From assembly GCF_023701745.1 (NCBI RefSeq), contig NZ_JAJOZB010000001.1, positions 7,797,001 to 7,861,000 on the forward strand: a stretch of 64,000 nt of DNA, given 5' to 3'. The notes beneath the pieces are model-generated. The model saw only the letters and a list, made by a program, of their open reading frames with translations, was not told the origin of the DNA and made no database searches. Of this stretch, positions 1 through 9,148 are shown piece after piece (position 1 is the first letter of the stretch; every line of letters begins with the position of its first letter). Both the position numbers and the translations under genes were made by a program. This DNA is from Streptomyces sp. RKAG293. GTDB taxonomy: Bacteria; Actinomycetota; Actinomycetes; Streptomycetales; Streptomycetaceae.

Positions 1-1089
1 ACGGCGAGCGGTGCGTACCGGGCGAGCGAGTCGGCCCGGGACTGCGGCGGCTTCGACGTCGCCGTGGTGACCGTGCCGACCCCGTTGCACGAAGGTGTGC
101 CGGACCTGCGCTACATCGAGGAGTCGGCGCGCACGCTGGCCCGCTATCTGCGCCCCGGGGCGACGGTCGTCCTGGAGTCGACCACCTATCCGGGCACCAC
201 CCAGGAGCTGTTCGGACCGCTCCTGGAGGACGGTTCGGGAATGACCGCCGGAGCCGACTTCCATCTCGGCTACAGCCCGGAGCGCATCGACCCCGGAAAC
301 CCCGTCTGGGGCTTCCAGCAGACGCCGAAGGTGGTCTCGGGAGTCGACGCGGCGTCCCTGAAGGCCGTGCAGAGCTTCTATGACGACCTGGTCGACACGA
401 CGGTGCCGGTCGGCTCGCCGAAGGAGGCCGAACTGGCCAAGCTGCTGGAGAACACCTTCCGGCATGTGAACATCGCGCTGGTCAACGAGATAGCGATGTT
501 CGCGCGCCACCTCGACATCGACGTCTGGCAGGCCATCGAAGCGGCGTCCAGCAAGCCGTTCGGCTTCATGAAGTTCACCCCGGGACCCGGCGTCGGCGGC
601 CACTGCCTGCCGATCGACCCCTCGTACCTGTCCTGGCGGGTACAGCGTGAGCTCGGCCAGAGCTTCCGCTTCGTCGAGCTGGCGAACGACATCAACAGCC
701 ACATGCCCGACTACGTGACGCGCCGGATCATCGACGTCCTCAACACCAAGCGCCGCTCGGTGAACGGCTCGCGCGTCCTGCTGCTCGGACTGGCCTACAA
801 GAAGAACACCGGCGACGCCCGTGAGTCGCCGGCGCTGCGGATCTCCCAGCTGCTGCTCAACATGGGCGCCAAGGTCAGGGCGGCGGACCCGCACGTGGTG
901 GAGAGCATGGCGGTCGACACCCGGCTCGTCCGGGTCGAGCCGACCCAGAAGGAGCTGGCGGCGGCCGATGTGGTCGTCCTGCTCACCGACCACGACTCCT
1001 TCGACTACGACCTCGTCACGGAGCACGCCTCCTTCGTCCTGGACTGCCGTCGCAAGCTGTCCGCCGGACCCACGATCGAGGTGCTCTGA
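1..1089 (+). CDS. UDP-sugar 6-dehydrogenase (UDP-GlcNAc/UDP-ManNAc dehydrogenase type), 5' end missing
   Basis: The frame is open from base 1, so the N-terminal NAD-binding GxGxxG strand lies outside the window. The visible part begins just before the VVTVPTPL motif that follows the Rossmann core in this family. It contains the ELAKLLENTFRHVNIAL central helix and the GGHCLPIDP motif with the catalytic cysteine, and ends with the C-terminal UDP-sugar-binding domain (LLGLAYKKNTGDARESP). The family oxidises C6 of a UDP-hexose(amine) to the uronic acid with two NAD+. Motifs and pairing with a UDP-GlcNAc 2-epimerase 4 bases downstream favour a WecC/WbpA-like enzyme over UDP-glucose dehydrogenase, but substrate cannot be fixed by eye. 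It is probably the first step to an acetamido-uronic acid for the surface polysaccharide. Confidence 0.93.
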   Translation, partial: TASGAYRASESARDCGGFDVAVVTVPTPLHEGVPDLRYIEESARTLARYLRPGATVVLESTTYPGTTQELFGPLLEDGSGMTAGADFHLGYSPERIDPGNPVWGFQQTPKVVSGVDAASLKAVQSFYDDLVDTTVPVGSPKEAELAKLLENTFRHVNIALVNEIAMFARHLDIDVWQAIEAASSKPFGFMKFTPGPGVGGHCLPIDPSYLSWRVQRELGQSFRFVELANDINSHMPDYVTRRIIDVLNTKRRSVNGSRVLLLGLAYKKNTGDARESPALRISQLLLNMGAKVRAADPHVVESMAVDTRLVRVEPTQKELAAADVVVLLTDHDSFDYDLVTEHASFVLDCRRKLSAGPTIEVL

Positions 1090-1093
1090 CCCG

Positions 1094-2218
1094 ATGAGGA
1101 TCATCTGCGTCGCCGGAGCGCGACCCAACTACATGAAGATCAAACCGGTGATGGACGCCCTGGAGCGCCGGGGCGCCGAGGTGGTTCTCGTCCACACCGG
1201 ACAGCACTACGACGAGTCCATGAACGAGGTGTTCTTCCGCGACCTCGGGATCCGGCCCCCCGACCGCTTCCTCGGCGTCGGCTCGGGCACGCACGCCGAG
1301 CAGACCGGACGGGTGATGGCGGCCTTCGAGCCGCTGCTCGACGAGGTGGCACCGGACGCGGTGGTGGTGGTCGGGGACATCAACTCCACCCTCGCCTGCG
1401 CCCTGGTGACCGCGAAGGCCGGCCCGCTGCTGGCCCATGTCGAGGCCGGGCTGCGCAGCCGCGACTGGAGCATGCCGGAGGAGGTCAACCGCGTCGCCAC
1501 CGACCGGGTCAGCGACTATCTGCTGGCCCCGTCGCCCGACGCCGCGGTGAACCTGCGCGCCGAGGGGTACCGGGACGACCAGATCCATGTCGTCGGCAAC
1601 GTCATGATCGACACCCTGCTCGCCAACCTGGAACGGGCCAGGAAGTCGGACGTCCTGGAGCGGTACGGGCTCACCCGGGGCGAGTACGGCCTGGTCACCC
1701 TGCACCGGCCGGCCAACGTGGACGACCCGGAGTCGCTCACCGGGCTGCTCAAGGCGCTCGGCGAGATCGCCGGCCGCTGTCCGCTGCTGCTGCCCGTGCA
1801 CCCGCGGGCGGCCGGGCGGCTGGCCGAACTGGGCGTGCCCGGCGGGATCCGGCTGGTGCCGGCGGCCGGGTACCTCGACTTCATCGCCCTGCAGGACTCC
1901 GCCCGTGTCGTCCTGACCGACTCGGGCGGCATCCAGGAGGAGACCACCGCGCTGGGCGTGCCGTGCGTGACCCTGCGGGACAACACGGAACGCCCGATCA
2001 CCGTCGAGCAGGGCACCAACGTGCTGGCGGGCCGGGATCCCGAGCGGATCGTCGCCACGGTGAACCGGGTGCTCGACAACCCGCCCGCGGCCCGCTGCCC
2101 GGAGCTGTGGGACGGGCACGCCAGCGACCGCATCGCCGAGGTCCTGCTGGGAGGGGGCGGCGCGAGCGGCCGGCTGAGACCCACCGACCTGCGGGTGCAG
2201 GACGACCCGGGCAACTAG
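1094..2218 (+). CDS. wecB: UDP-N-acetylglucosamine 2-epimerase (non-hydrolysing)
   Basis: This 374-residue protein interconverts UDP-GlcNAc and UDP-ManNAc, or the corresponding uronic acids in WbpI-type enzymes. Family signatures appear in order: GARPNYMK near the N terminus, HTGQHYD, GDINSTLA, HVEAGLRS, TLHRPANVDDPE and the UDP-binding TDSGGIQEE near residue 285. Length is normal for the family. The ATG lies 4 bases after the dehydrogenase stop, so the two genes are almost certainly cotranscribed. Together they can make a ManNAc-type uronic acid donor. Whether the substrate is UDP-GlcNAc or a 2,3-diacetamido uronate is not visible in the sequence. Confidence 0.95.
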   Translation: MRIICVAGARPNYMKIKPVMDALERRGAEVVLVHTGQHYDESMNEVFFRDLGIRPPDRFLGVGSGTHAEQTGRVMAAFEPLLDEVAPDAVVVVGDINSTLACALVTAKAGPLLAHVEAGLRSRDWSMPEEVNRVATDRVSDYLLAPSPDAAVNLRAEGYRDDQIHVVGNVMIDTLLANLERARKSDVLERYGLTRGEYGLVTLHRPANVDDPESLTGLLKALGEIAGRCPLLLPVHPRAAGRLAELGVPGGIRLVPAAGYLDFIALQDSARVVLTDSGGIQEETTALGVPCVTLRDNTERPITVEQGTNVLAGRDPERIVATVNRVLDNPPAARCPELWDGHASDRIAEVLLGGGGASGRLRPTDLRVQDDPGN

Positions 2219-2238
2219 GTACGGTCCGGACGGGAGTC

Positions 2239-2262
2239 GGGCGGCCGGTGGGACGGCCGCCC
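2239..2262 (+). terminator. GC hairpin after the 2-epimerase
   Basis: GGGCGGCCG (2239-2247) pairs perfectly with CGGCCGCCC (2254-2262) around a 6-base loop, 20 bases after the epimerase stop. No T-tract follows, as is common for actinobacterial terminators. It probably ends or attenuates the two-gene transcript before the Wzz-like gene. Confidence 0.5.
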
Positions 2263-2417
2263 GAAGTGGGGCCGGAACAGGCCGCACCCGGTCCGGATGC
2301 ACCATATGCTCGATCACAGTCGGCACGGGGGCGGGCCGGCGACCGGAACAGATACGACAGTGCCGCGGCCGCCGCGGCGCGCGATACCCACGAACGTGGG
2401 CCGCGAGGGGGAACACC

Positions 2418-3299
2418 ATGGATCTCGCAGAGATCTGCCGGGTCATGCGCAGGCGTTGGTACGTGCTGCTGCCCGGACTGCTGCTCACCGCAGCTCTGAC
2501 GGCCGGTGTGTATCTGATGGTGCCGGTCACGTACCAGTCGCAGAGCACGGTGGCGCTCCTCAACTCGCAGAAGGCCACCGTCGCCTTCGACGGCAACCCC
2601 TTCCTGAGCACGCAGACCTCGCTCACGGGGATGGCGGACAGCCTCGCCCGCAATCTGAACTCCGATGCCTCGATCGTGGACCTCAGGGCGCAGGGCCTCA
2701 CCGGGGTCTACCAGGCGAAGATCGCCGACAACGCGCAGGGCCCGCTCATGTGGCTCACGGTGACGGGTACCGACCCGGCGAGCGTTCTGGAGTCGGACAA
2801 GATCCTGACGACGTACGCCGAGGCCCGGTTGAAGCAGTTCCAGACGGAGCAGTCGGTGGCTCCGAACGCCATGATCCGTATGACGACGGTCGTGCCCCCG
2901 CAGAACCCGGTGGCCGAGACCAAGAAGCGGCTGCAATACCTGATCATGGCCGGCCTGCTGGGGTTCGTGTCCAGCATGGTGGCCGCGTTCTACGTCGAGG
3001 CCCGGCGGCGGCCGCGGCCCGCCTCGCAGCCGGTGGTCGCGAGCGTGCCGGCCGTCGAGGACGGGACGGACGAGCAGCCGGCGGCACCGCCGGTCGCAGG
3101 TCCCGTTCCGCCGGCCGCCGTTCAGCCGGCGGCGCCGCAACCGGCCGCGGTCCAGAAGACGGCGGCGGGGGAGCCGGCCGGACAGCCCGCGGCACCATCC
3201 ACGGCAACACCGACGGTCCGGCCGGCTCCCCGGTGGTCGAAGCCCGTCGAGGAGTCCGACTCCGAAGCAACCGAGACAGAAGCGCATCGGTTTGTGTGA
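2418..3299 (+). CDS. Wzz/capsular polysaccharide chain-length (PCP) membrane protein
   Basis: This 293-residue polysaccharide co-polymerase starts with MDLAEICRVMRRRWY and a first membrane helix around residues 15-35. An extracytoplasmic domain follows, with the YQSQSTVALLNS strand typical of Wzz proteins. A second membrane helix lies near residues 172-192 (YLIMAGLLGFVSSMVAAF). The last 100 residues are a Pro/Ala-rich cytoplasmic tail without a Walker motif, so this is not a Wzc-type tyrosine kinase. A GAGGGGG ribosome-binding site precedes the ATG. Its N-terminal module closely resembles that of the fusion at 9148-11202 (shared EIC.V.RRRWY and VAL..S). Inferred role: control of polymer length or export. 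Confidence 0.85.
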   Translation: MDLAEICRVMRRRWYVLLPGLLLTAALTAGVYLMVPVTYQSQSTVALLNSQKATVAFDGNPFLSTQTSLTGMADSLARNLNSDASIVDLRAQGLTGVYQAKIADNAQGPLMWLTVTGTDPASVLESDKILTTYAEARLKQFQTEQSVAPNAMIRMTTVVPPQNPVAETKKRLQYLIMAGLLGFVSSMVAAFYVEARRRPRPASQPVVASVPAVEDGTDEQPAAPPVAGPVPPAAVQPAAPQPAAVQKTAAGEPAGQPAAPSTATPTVRPAPRWSKPVEESDSEATETEAHRFV

Positions 3300-3338
3300 C
3301 CCGCGCATCCTGCGAGCCGCTCGACAAGGAGTCGTCTC

Positions 3339-4928
3339 ATGGAGAGGGCACGCGTAACGGCCACCACGGCCGGCGAAACGCCCGGTACGACCGGCATATC
3401 CGTCCCCCCGGTGCTCGACGGGGCCGGGCCCGGCACGGAATCCGCCCTCGGGCCGGCAGCCGACCTGGAAACGGCCCCGGCCCCGCCGTCGCTGGGCCAG
3501 AAGGTCAGGTCGGCCGCCCGGTGGAGCCTGATCAACACCGTCGTCATGCGACTGGGCAACTTCGCGACGGGGATCATCCTGGCGCGCTTCGTCCTGGGGC
3601 CGGCGGCGTGGGGCGTGTACGGCATCGCCCAGACGGTGCTGCTGGTCCTGCTGTCCGCGAACGAACTCGGCGTCGGGCTGGCCATCGTGCGCTGGGAGGG
3701 CGACGCCCGCCGGTTCGCGCCGACCGTGCTGACCCTCAGCGCGATCTCCAGCTGTGTGCTGTACGTGGCGCTGTTCACCGCCGCCCCGACCGTGGCGCGG
3801 CTGCTGGGCTCGCCCGAAGCCTCGGGCGTGCTGCGGGTGATGTGCATCTGTGTGGTGCTCGACGGGCTGTCGCAGGTGCCCGCAGGCTTCCTCACCCGTG
3901 AGTTCGCCCAGGGCAAACGGATGGTCATCGACGCGCTCAACTTCGTGCTGAGCACCGCGGTGACCCTGCTGCTGGCCTTCGAGGGCTGGGGCGCGATGAG
4001 CTTCGCCTGGGGAGCGGTGGTGGGGAACGTCGCGGCCCTGATCGGCTGCTGTCTGGCCGCCCCGGGGACGCTGAGGTTCGGCTGGGACCCGGAGCAGGCG
4101 CGGGCGCTGCTCCGGTTCGGGCTGCCGCTCGCCGGGGCCAGCATGCTGGCCCTCGGCGTGGTCAACGTGGACACGATGGTGGTCGGCTCGACCACCGGCA
4201 AGGTGGCGCTGGGCTTCTACGTGCTCGCGTTCAACATGTCGGGCTGGCCCGTGCGGATCATCTCCGAGGCGGCGCGCCGGGTCTCCTTCGCCGGGTTCTC
4301 CCGGCTGGCCGACTCGCCACAGGCGCTCGCCCAGGGGTTCAGCCGCGCGCTGGGCGTCCTGATCACCGGCACGGTCCCGCTGTGCGTGCTGCTGGGGGTC
4401 CTCGCGGGCCCGATCGTCGGACTCGTCTACGGGGACCAGTGGCTTCCCGCCGCGAAGGCACTGCCCTGGCTGATGGTGCTCGGACTGGTGCGCATCGGCT
4501 GCGAGCTCGCGTACGACTGCCTGGTCGCCATCGGACAGCGCCGTTCGCTGATCATGGTGCAGGGCCTGTGGCTGGTCGCCCTCATCCCGGTACTGATCTT
4601 CGCCGGCCGCGCCGAGGGCATCGTCGGGGTCGCGCAGGGCCATGTCCTGGTCGCGGGCGGCCTCGTGGTGCCGGTGTTCCTCTTCGCGCTCAGCCGGGGA
4701 GGCATCAGCCTGCGGTCGATCGGCCGGGCCTGCGCCTGGCCCTTCCTCGGCGGGGGCGTGATGGCCGCGGTCATCCTCGGCCTGGAGCGGGGCATCGGCG
4801 ACAGCAAGCCCGCCCTCTTCGCCATCGGCACCGCCGCGCTGCTCAGCTACATCGTGTGCGTACTGCCCAGCCGCGACTTCCTGCGTGGCACCCGGCCCAG
4901 CGGCGGCCGGCACCGGAAGATCGCGTGA
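3339..4928 (+). CDS. Wzx-like lipid-linked oligosaccharide flippase (MOP superfamily)
   Basis: This 529-residue polytopic membrane protein has about 12-14 hydrophobic helices after a disordered N-terminal stretch of about 60 residues. The start of the membrane domain (ARWSLINTVVMRLGNFATGIILAR) is typical of the polysaccharide-biosynthesis/oligosaccharide-flippase family (RfbX/Wzx). The family moves undecaprenyl-linked repeat units from the inner to the outer face of the membrane. AAGGAG precedes the ATG at 3339. It follows the PCP protein by 39 bases and likely shares its transcript. Flippase plus PCP plus polymerase in this locus indicates a Wzy-dependent route. Confidence 0.87.
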   Translation: MERARVTATTAGETPGTTGISVPPVLDGAGPGTESALGPAADLETAPAPPSLGQKVRSAARWSLINTVVMRLGNFATGIILARFVLGPAAWGVYGIAQTVLLVLLSANELGVGLAIVRWEGDARRFAPTVLTLSAISSCVLYVALFTAAPTVARLLGSPEASGVLRVMCICVVLDGLSQVPAGFLTREFAQGKRMVIDALNFVLSTAVTLLLAFEGWGAMSFAWGAVVGNVAALIGCCLAAPGTLRFGWDPEQARALLRFGLPLAGASMLALGVVNVDTMVVGSTTGKVALGFYVLAFNMSGWPVRIISEAARRVSFAGFSRLADSPQALAQGFSRALGVLITGTVPLCVLLGVLAGPIVGLVYGDQWLPAAKALPWLMVLGLVRIGCELAYDCLVAIGQRRSLIMVQGLWLVALIPVLIFAGRAEGIVGVAQGHVLVAGGLVVPVFLFALSRGGISLRSIGRACAWPFLGGGVMAAVILGLERGIGDSKPALFAIGTAALLSYIVCVLPSRDFLRGTRPSGGRHRKIA

Positions 4929-5008
4929 ACCGATGAACCACCCGACGACATGCACCAGGGCAACTGGCCCGGCACCGTGTACCGACGAGAGACCACGAGG
5001 TGGGCCAC

Positions 5009-6148
5009 ATGCTCCGAAGACGAAGCCGCATAGTGCTCTTTTTACTGGCGGGGGTCCTGCTGGCAGGCGTCCTGACCGTGTTTCTGGCGACCCGCTCCAG
5101 CACCGGTGAGCACTCGGTCGCGGACTGCCCGGACAGTGCGTTGACGTGTCCAGGAGGGTCGCCTCCCCCCGATGACGCCGCCCCGCCCACGCCCACGCCC
5201 GGCAGCAGCACGACCGTGCCCGGAGCCGGCAGCGGCACGCCCGTACCCCTCCCGACGGTGCATCCCCCCACCACCGGGGGCGCGAGCACCGGCACCGGGA
5301 AGTTCCCGGCATCAGGGCCGTGCGCGTCGCCCACCGCCTGTGGCTTCCCCGACGCGACCACCACCGGGCCGCGCATCGCCCTCAAGCCGCACAACACCGG
5401 CGCGCTGAGCATCACCAAGGACGGCACGGTGATCCGCGGCTGGGACATCACCGGCTCGCTCGACATCTACGCCAACAACGTCACGATCATCGACAGCCGG
5501 ATCACCTCCACCAACTGGTGGGGTGTGAACCTCCGCCCGAAGTTCAGCGGCCTGCGGGTGCTGCACTCGACCATCACCGGGATCCCCGGCAAGGGACCGG
5601 ACAACGGCGGCGAGGACTACGGGGTCTCCAACATGGGCGGCAGCTCCATCGAGGTGGGATGGTGCGACATCTCGGTGTTCAGCAACTCGCTGTCCATGGG
5701 GCAGGGAAACCTGCACGACAACTACGTGCACGGCCTCGTCCCGTTCATCAACTCGTCCGGCCAGTGGGCCCACACCGATGCCGTGATCAGCGACGGCGCA
5801 GGCTCCGCCCCGCTGATCGTCCGGCACAACACCCTGCTGAACCCGGTCGGCGTCGAGAAGGGCGGGACCGCGAGCATCGGTCTGTACGACGACACCGGCG
5901 CGGTCCTGAGCACCGTCGTGGACAACAACTGGCTGGCCGGCGGCTCCTACGCGCTGTACGGCGGGGGCGCCGGCGCCAAGGGGATCCAGGTCATCAACAA
6001 CGTCTTCTCGTCGGAGTACCACCCCGGCAGCGGCCACTACGGTGCGGTCGCGCACTGGAACACCGGCGGGTCGGGGAACGTCTGGAGCGGGAACCGGATG
6101 TCGGACGGCACTCCGGTCGTGCCCGCAGCAGGACCTACTGGGGGATGA
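5009..6148 (+). CDS. Secreted right-handed parallel beta-helix protein
   Basis: I place the start at ATG 5009, 5 bases after AGGTGG, rather than GTG 5000, giving 379 residues. A membrane/signal segment (IVLFLLAGVLLAGVLTVFLA) is followed by a Pro/Thr-rich linker of about 70 residues. The rest has the repetitive N-N-V/I-I pattern of a beta-helix (for example YANNVTIIDSRI, VVDNNWLAGG, VINNVFSS). Such folds occur in polysaccharide lyases, glycoside hydrolases and mannuronan epimerases. I see no certain catalytic motif, so the enzymatic role is open. Its position between the flippase and an acyltransferase suggests action on the exported polymer. The stop codon is one base before the next ATG. Confidence 0.75.
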   Translation: MLRRRSRIVLFLLAGVLLAGVLTVFLATRSSTGEHSVADCPDSALTCPGGSPPPDDAAPPTPTPGSSTTVPGAGSGTPVPLPTVHPPTTGGASTGTGKFPASGPCASPTACGFPDATTTGPRIALKPHNTGALSITKDGTVIRGWDITGSLDIYANNVTIIDSRITSTNWWGVNLRPKFSGLRVLHSTITGIPGKGPDNGGEDYGVSNMGGSSIEVGWCDISVFSNSLSMGQGNLHDNYVHGLVPFINSSGQWAHTDAVISDGAGSAPLIVRHNTLLNPVGVEKGGTASIGLYDDTGAVLSTVVDNNWLAGGSYALYGGGAGAKGIQVINNVFSSEYHPGSGHYGAVAHWNTGGSGNVWSGNRMSDGTPVVPAAGPTGG

Positions 6149-6149
6149 C

Positions 6150-7361
6150 ATGACCGAGGCCGTGCCTGACGCCGGCCGGCTGACGCCGCGGTCCATCGCG
6201 GTGCCGCCGACCACGGAACCGACCGCGGCGCCGACCGCGGATACCCCGGAGCGGGGGCGGCTGCCCTCGCTCACCGGGTTGCGGTTCGCCGCGGCGTTCC
6301 TGGTGTTCGGGTTCCATCTGCAGGTCGCCCACCTCTTCCCGGCCGGGTCCAGCGGCGACCTGCTGCTGGGCCGGGTGTTCGGGCACGGCGCGATCGGCGT
6401 GTCCTTCTTCTTCATCCTCAGCGGCTTCGTGCTGACCTGGTCCGCCAGGCCGGGGGAGCGGGCCCGCCGGAGCTGGCGCAAACGTGCCGCGAAGATCTAC
6501 CCGAACCACCTGATCACCGCGCTCGCCGCGCTGGTCGCCGTGGCCGGGGGAGCGGCATCGGCCACCGGCGGCGGCTCCCCGGGCGTCGTCGTCCCGAACC
6601 TGCTGCTCGTCCAGTCCTGGAGCCGCGACCCGGACGTCTACTTCGGGCTCAACACCGTCTCCTGGTCGCTCTCCTGCGAGGCCTTCTTCTACCTGCTCTT
6701 CCCCTGGCTGCTGCGCGGGCTGACCCGGCTGGGCCCGCGGGCGCTGTGGCCGCTGGCGGCCGGGCTGACCGTGCTGACCTGCTGCCTCCCGCTGGTCACG
6801 GCGGGCTGGTCGGAGCCGACCGCGTACTGGTTCCTCTACGTCCTGCCGGCCACCCGGATCAGCGAGTTCTGCCTCGGCATGGTGCTCGCCCGGATCGTCC
6901 GTACCGGGCAGTGGATCCGCTTCCCGATCTGGGCCGCCGGCCTGCTCCTGGTCGCCGCGTATGTGTCGGTCGGCTATCTTCCGGTGCGCTTCGGCTACGT
7001 CGCGGCCACCGTCGTACCGTTGGCGCTGCTGATCCCGGCGCTCGCCACCGCCGACCTCGCGGGGCGGCGCACGCTGTGGTCGACCCGCCGGGCGGTCTGG
7101 CTGGGCGAGGTCTCCTTCGCCTTCTACATGGTGCACCAACTCGTCATCCGCTTCGCGAGCAAGGCCCTGCACGTCCCGGCGGCGGGCGCCCCCGACTGGG
7201 GGGTGGCGCAGGTGATCGCGGTGGAACTGGCCATGCTGGCCGGCTCCCTGTGCGCTGCCGCGCTGCTGTGGCGGATCGTCGAGCGGCCGCTCCACCTGCT
7301 GCTGAGCGGCGGCTCCGGGCGACGCCGCGGACACCACGCACGTCCCGGAACGGCGACATGA
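6150..7361 (+). CDS. Acyltransferase family 3 (OafA/YrhL-like) membrane O-acyltransferase
   Basis: This 403-residue protein has about 10 hydrophobic helices. The family signature opens the domain: LPSLTGLRFAAAFLVFGFH near residue 40, then SFFFILSGFVLTWS and KIYPNHL. The family transfers acetyl or succinyl groups onto exported sugars or lipids. A GGGGG run lies just before ATG 6150, which starts one base after the beta-helix gene stop. The C-terminal stop overlaps the first possible ATG (7358) of the glycosyltransferase. In this locus it probably decorates the surface polysaccharide. Confidence 0.88.
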   Translation: MTEAVPDAGRLTPRSIAVPPTTEPTAAPTADTPERGRLPSLTGLRFAAAFLVFGFHLQVAHLFPAGSSGDLLLGRVFGHGAIGVSFFFILSGFVLTWSARPGERARRSWRKRAAKIYPNHLITALAALVAVAGGAASATGGGSPGVVVPNLLLVQSWSRDPDVYFGLNTVSWSLSCEAFFYLLFPWLLRGLTRLGPRALWPLAAGLTVLTCCLPLVTAGWSEPTAYWFLYVLPATRISEFCLGMVLARIVRTGQWIRFPIWAAGLLLVAAYVSVGYLPVRFGYVAATVVPLALLIPALATADLAGRRTLWSTRRAVWLGEVSFAFYMVHQLVIRFASKALHVPAAGAPDWGVAQVIAVELAMLAGSLCAAALLWRIVERPLHLLLSGGSGRRRGHHARPGTAT

Positions 7362-7372
7362 GAGAGGAAACG

Positions 7373-8179
7373 ATGCGTCGTATCGCCCGCGCCCCCTGGG
7401 AACTGCTCAAGTGGGCCTTCGGCTGGCTGGTGCTCTTCGAGACCAGGAACAAGCTCGTGCTGGCGCCCTCCGCCCTGCGGCTGCGCCGCTTCGAGACCGC
7501 CGAGACGGCTCGGCTGGCGGCTGTCCTGGGTCAGGTCCCCGAAGCGCTGGTCGCGACCGTGATCGCCACCCACCGGCGTCCGGAGGCACTGCTCGAAGCG
7601 GTACGTTCCGCGCTGGACCAGACCGTACGGGACCACGTCGTCATCGTCGTGGACGACTGCGCGGGGCTGCCGGAACTGCCCGACGACCCGCGGCTGTTCG
7701 CGGTGTCGCTGTCCCGGAACACCGCCACCGCGGGTATCGTCCGCAATGTCGGGATCCGGCTGACCCGCTCGCGGTACGTCGCCTTCCTGGACGACGACAA
7801 CCTGTGGGAGCCGGACCACCTGGAGCAGGCGCTGGCGGTGCTGGAGGCGCCCGGCGGACCCGACGGCGTCTACACCGCGCTGCGCCGCGTCCTGCCCGAC
7901 GGGACCGAGATGGACATCCTGTCGGTGCCCTTCGACCGCCGCAGGTCGGCCCGGGAATCCTTCCTGGACACCAACGCCTTCGTGGCCCGCCGCAACGGCT
8001 CGCTGCACTTCAGCCGGCTGCGCCGGACCCCCGAGGTGCTGCCGCGGGAGGACTGGGAGCTCATCCGCCGCTACAGCAGACGGCATGAGGTGCGGCATGT
8101 GCCGTGCCCCACCGTCCGGTACCTGGTGAACCCGGCGAGCTTCTACACGGCGTGGGAGGGCTCGGTGCCGCCTGCCTAG
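7373..8179 (+). CDS. Family 2 glycosyltransferase
   Basis: This 268-residue GT-A fold enzyme has VATVIATHRRPEALLEAV at the nucleotide-binding strand, VVDDC, and the metal-binding FLDDDNLWEPDHLE, followed by a short acceptor domain with REDWELIRRY. ATG 7373 is preferred because AGAGAGGA lies just upstream. ATG 7358, which overlaps the acyltransferase stop, is the alternative and adds five residues. No membrane helices are evident beyond an N-terminal amphipathic stretch. It likely adds one sugar of the repeat unit. The gene ends 12 bases from the convergent glycosyltransferase gene at 8192. Confidence 0.85.
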   Translation: MRRIARAPWELLKWAFGWLVLFETRNKLVLAPSALRLRRFETAETARLAAVLGQVPEALVATVIATHRRPEALLEAVRSALDQTVRDHVVIVVDDCAGLPELPDDPRLFAVSLSRNTATAGIVRNVGIRLTRSRYVAFLDDDNLWEPDHLEQALAVLEAPGGPDGVYTALRRVLPDGTEMDILSVPFDRRRSARESFLDTNAFVARRNGSLHFSRLRRTPEVLPREDWELIRRYSRRHEVRHVPCPTVRYLVNPASFYTAWEGSVPPA

Positions 8180-8191
8180 GGCTGTCCGGCC

Positions 8192-9148
8192 TCAGGGCCC
8201 GGGAGTCGCGCGCAGTGCGGACGAACTGAGCAGGGCGGCCGCGGCGGCCCTGCTCGCGGGCCGGCCGAGCGCTGCCCGCGAGGTCTCCCGCAGCAGGACC
8301 GCCGCCCGGAAGGCGGTGGTCGCCAGCGGTCCGTGCCGGCGCCCGTAGAGCCGGACGCGGTTGAGCGTCAGCAGGGTCCACAGGCGCGGCGAGACCTGGG
8401 AGTCGCCGCCGAGGTGCATCGCACTGGCCGCGGGTTCCAGCCGGGTCGCATAGCCGTGGTCCCCGGCCCGCAGGCAGTACTCGGTCTCCTCGGAGTAGAG
8501 GAAGAACGACTCGTCCCACGCACCGCAGGTGTCCAGGCAGTCCTTCGACAGCGCCATCAGGGCCCCGGTCGCCCAGTCGGCCCGGGTCGGGCCCTCGTAC
8601 GCGGCGGGGTCGGTGACCATTTCGCTCCAGCGCGGGAAGCGGCCGGCCCTGCGGTTGCCCACGACCGCCTCGCCGAGCGCCCGGGTCACGCTCGACTCGC
8701 GGCGCAGCGACTGCAGGGGCGCACCGTCCTCCTCCTCGTACAGCAGGGGCACGCTGATGCCGACGCGGTCGCCGTCGGGCAGCTCGCTGCCGAGCGCGTC
8801 GACCAGCACCTTGGCGCAGCCCGGCCGCATGCGGATGTCGGGGTTGCACACCAGCGCGGCACGGAAGCCGCCGTCCCACTGCGCGGCGGCGCCCAGCGCC
8901 GCGTTCACACCGGCCGCGTATCCGGCGTTGCGGCCGGTCTGGACGACGGTGGCGTCGGGGGCGAGGGCGCTCAGTACGGCCACGGTGTCGTCGGCCGAGT
9001 CGTTGTCGGCGACGACGAGCCGCCAGTCGAGACCGGCCATGCCTGCCGGGAGCGAGGCGATGAACTCCGGGAGCACCGCGGCGCTGTTCCAGGTGACGAC
9101 AAGGACGGCGACAGGGCCGGTGCCCTCGGCCGCGTTCTTGGGGGGCAT
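8192..9148 (-). CDS. Family 2 glycosyltransferase (rhamnosyltransferase-like)
   Basis: This 318-residue enzyme has AVLVVTWNSAAVLPEFI at the N terminus, VVADNDSADDT, the NAGYAAGVN segment seen in WbbL/RfbN-type rhamnosyltransferases, VCNPDIRM with the metal-binding aspartate, and DESFFLYSEETEYCLRA in the acceptor region. Its ATG overlaps the stop of the upstream polymerase gene as TGATG, showing tight translational coupling. A role in adding a deoxyhexose or similar sugar to the polymer is inferred from family and position; the donor is not known. Confidence 0.87.
   Translation of the reverse strand: MPPKNAAEGTGPVAVLVVTWNSAAVLPEFIASLPAGMAGLDWRLVVADNDSADDTVAVLSALAPDATVVQTGRNAGYAAGVNAALGAAAQWDGGFRAALVCNPDIRMRPGCAKVLVDALGSELPDGDRVGISVPLLYEEEDGAPLQSLRRESSVTRALGEAVVGNRRAGRFPRWSEMVTDPAAYEGPTRADWATGALMALSKDCLDTCGAWDESFFLYSEETEYCLRAGDHGYATRLEPAASAMHLGGDSQVSPRLWTLLTLNRVRLYGRRHGPLATTAFRAAVLLRETSRAALGRPASRAAAAALLSSSALRATPGP

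Noticed and set aside
2418-3299. Wzc-type tyrosine kinase
   Set aside because: The C-terminal tail is Pro/Ala-rich and lacks Walker A/B motifs and a tyrosine cluster.
1998-5312. Very long open frame on the minus strand (about 1100 codons)
   Set aside because: It is antisense to clear Wzz and flippase genes, has biased composition (Arg/Gly/His/Pro rich) and no family motif; typical of GC-rich codon shadows.
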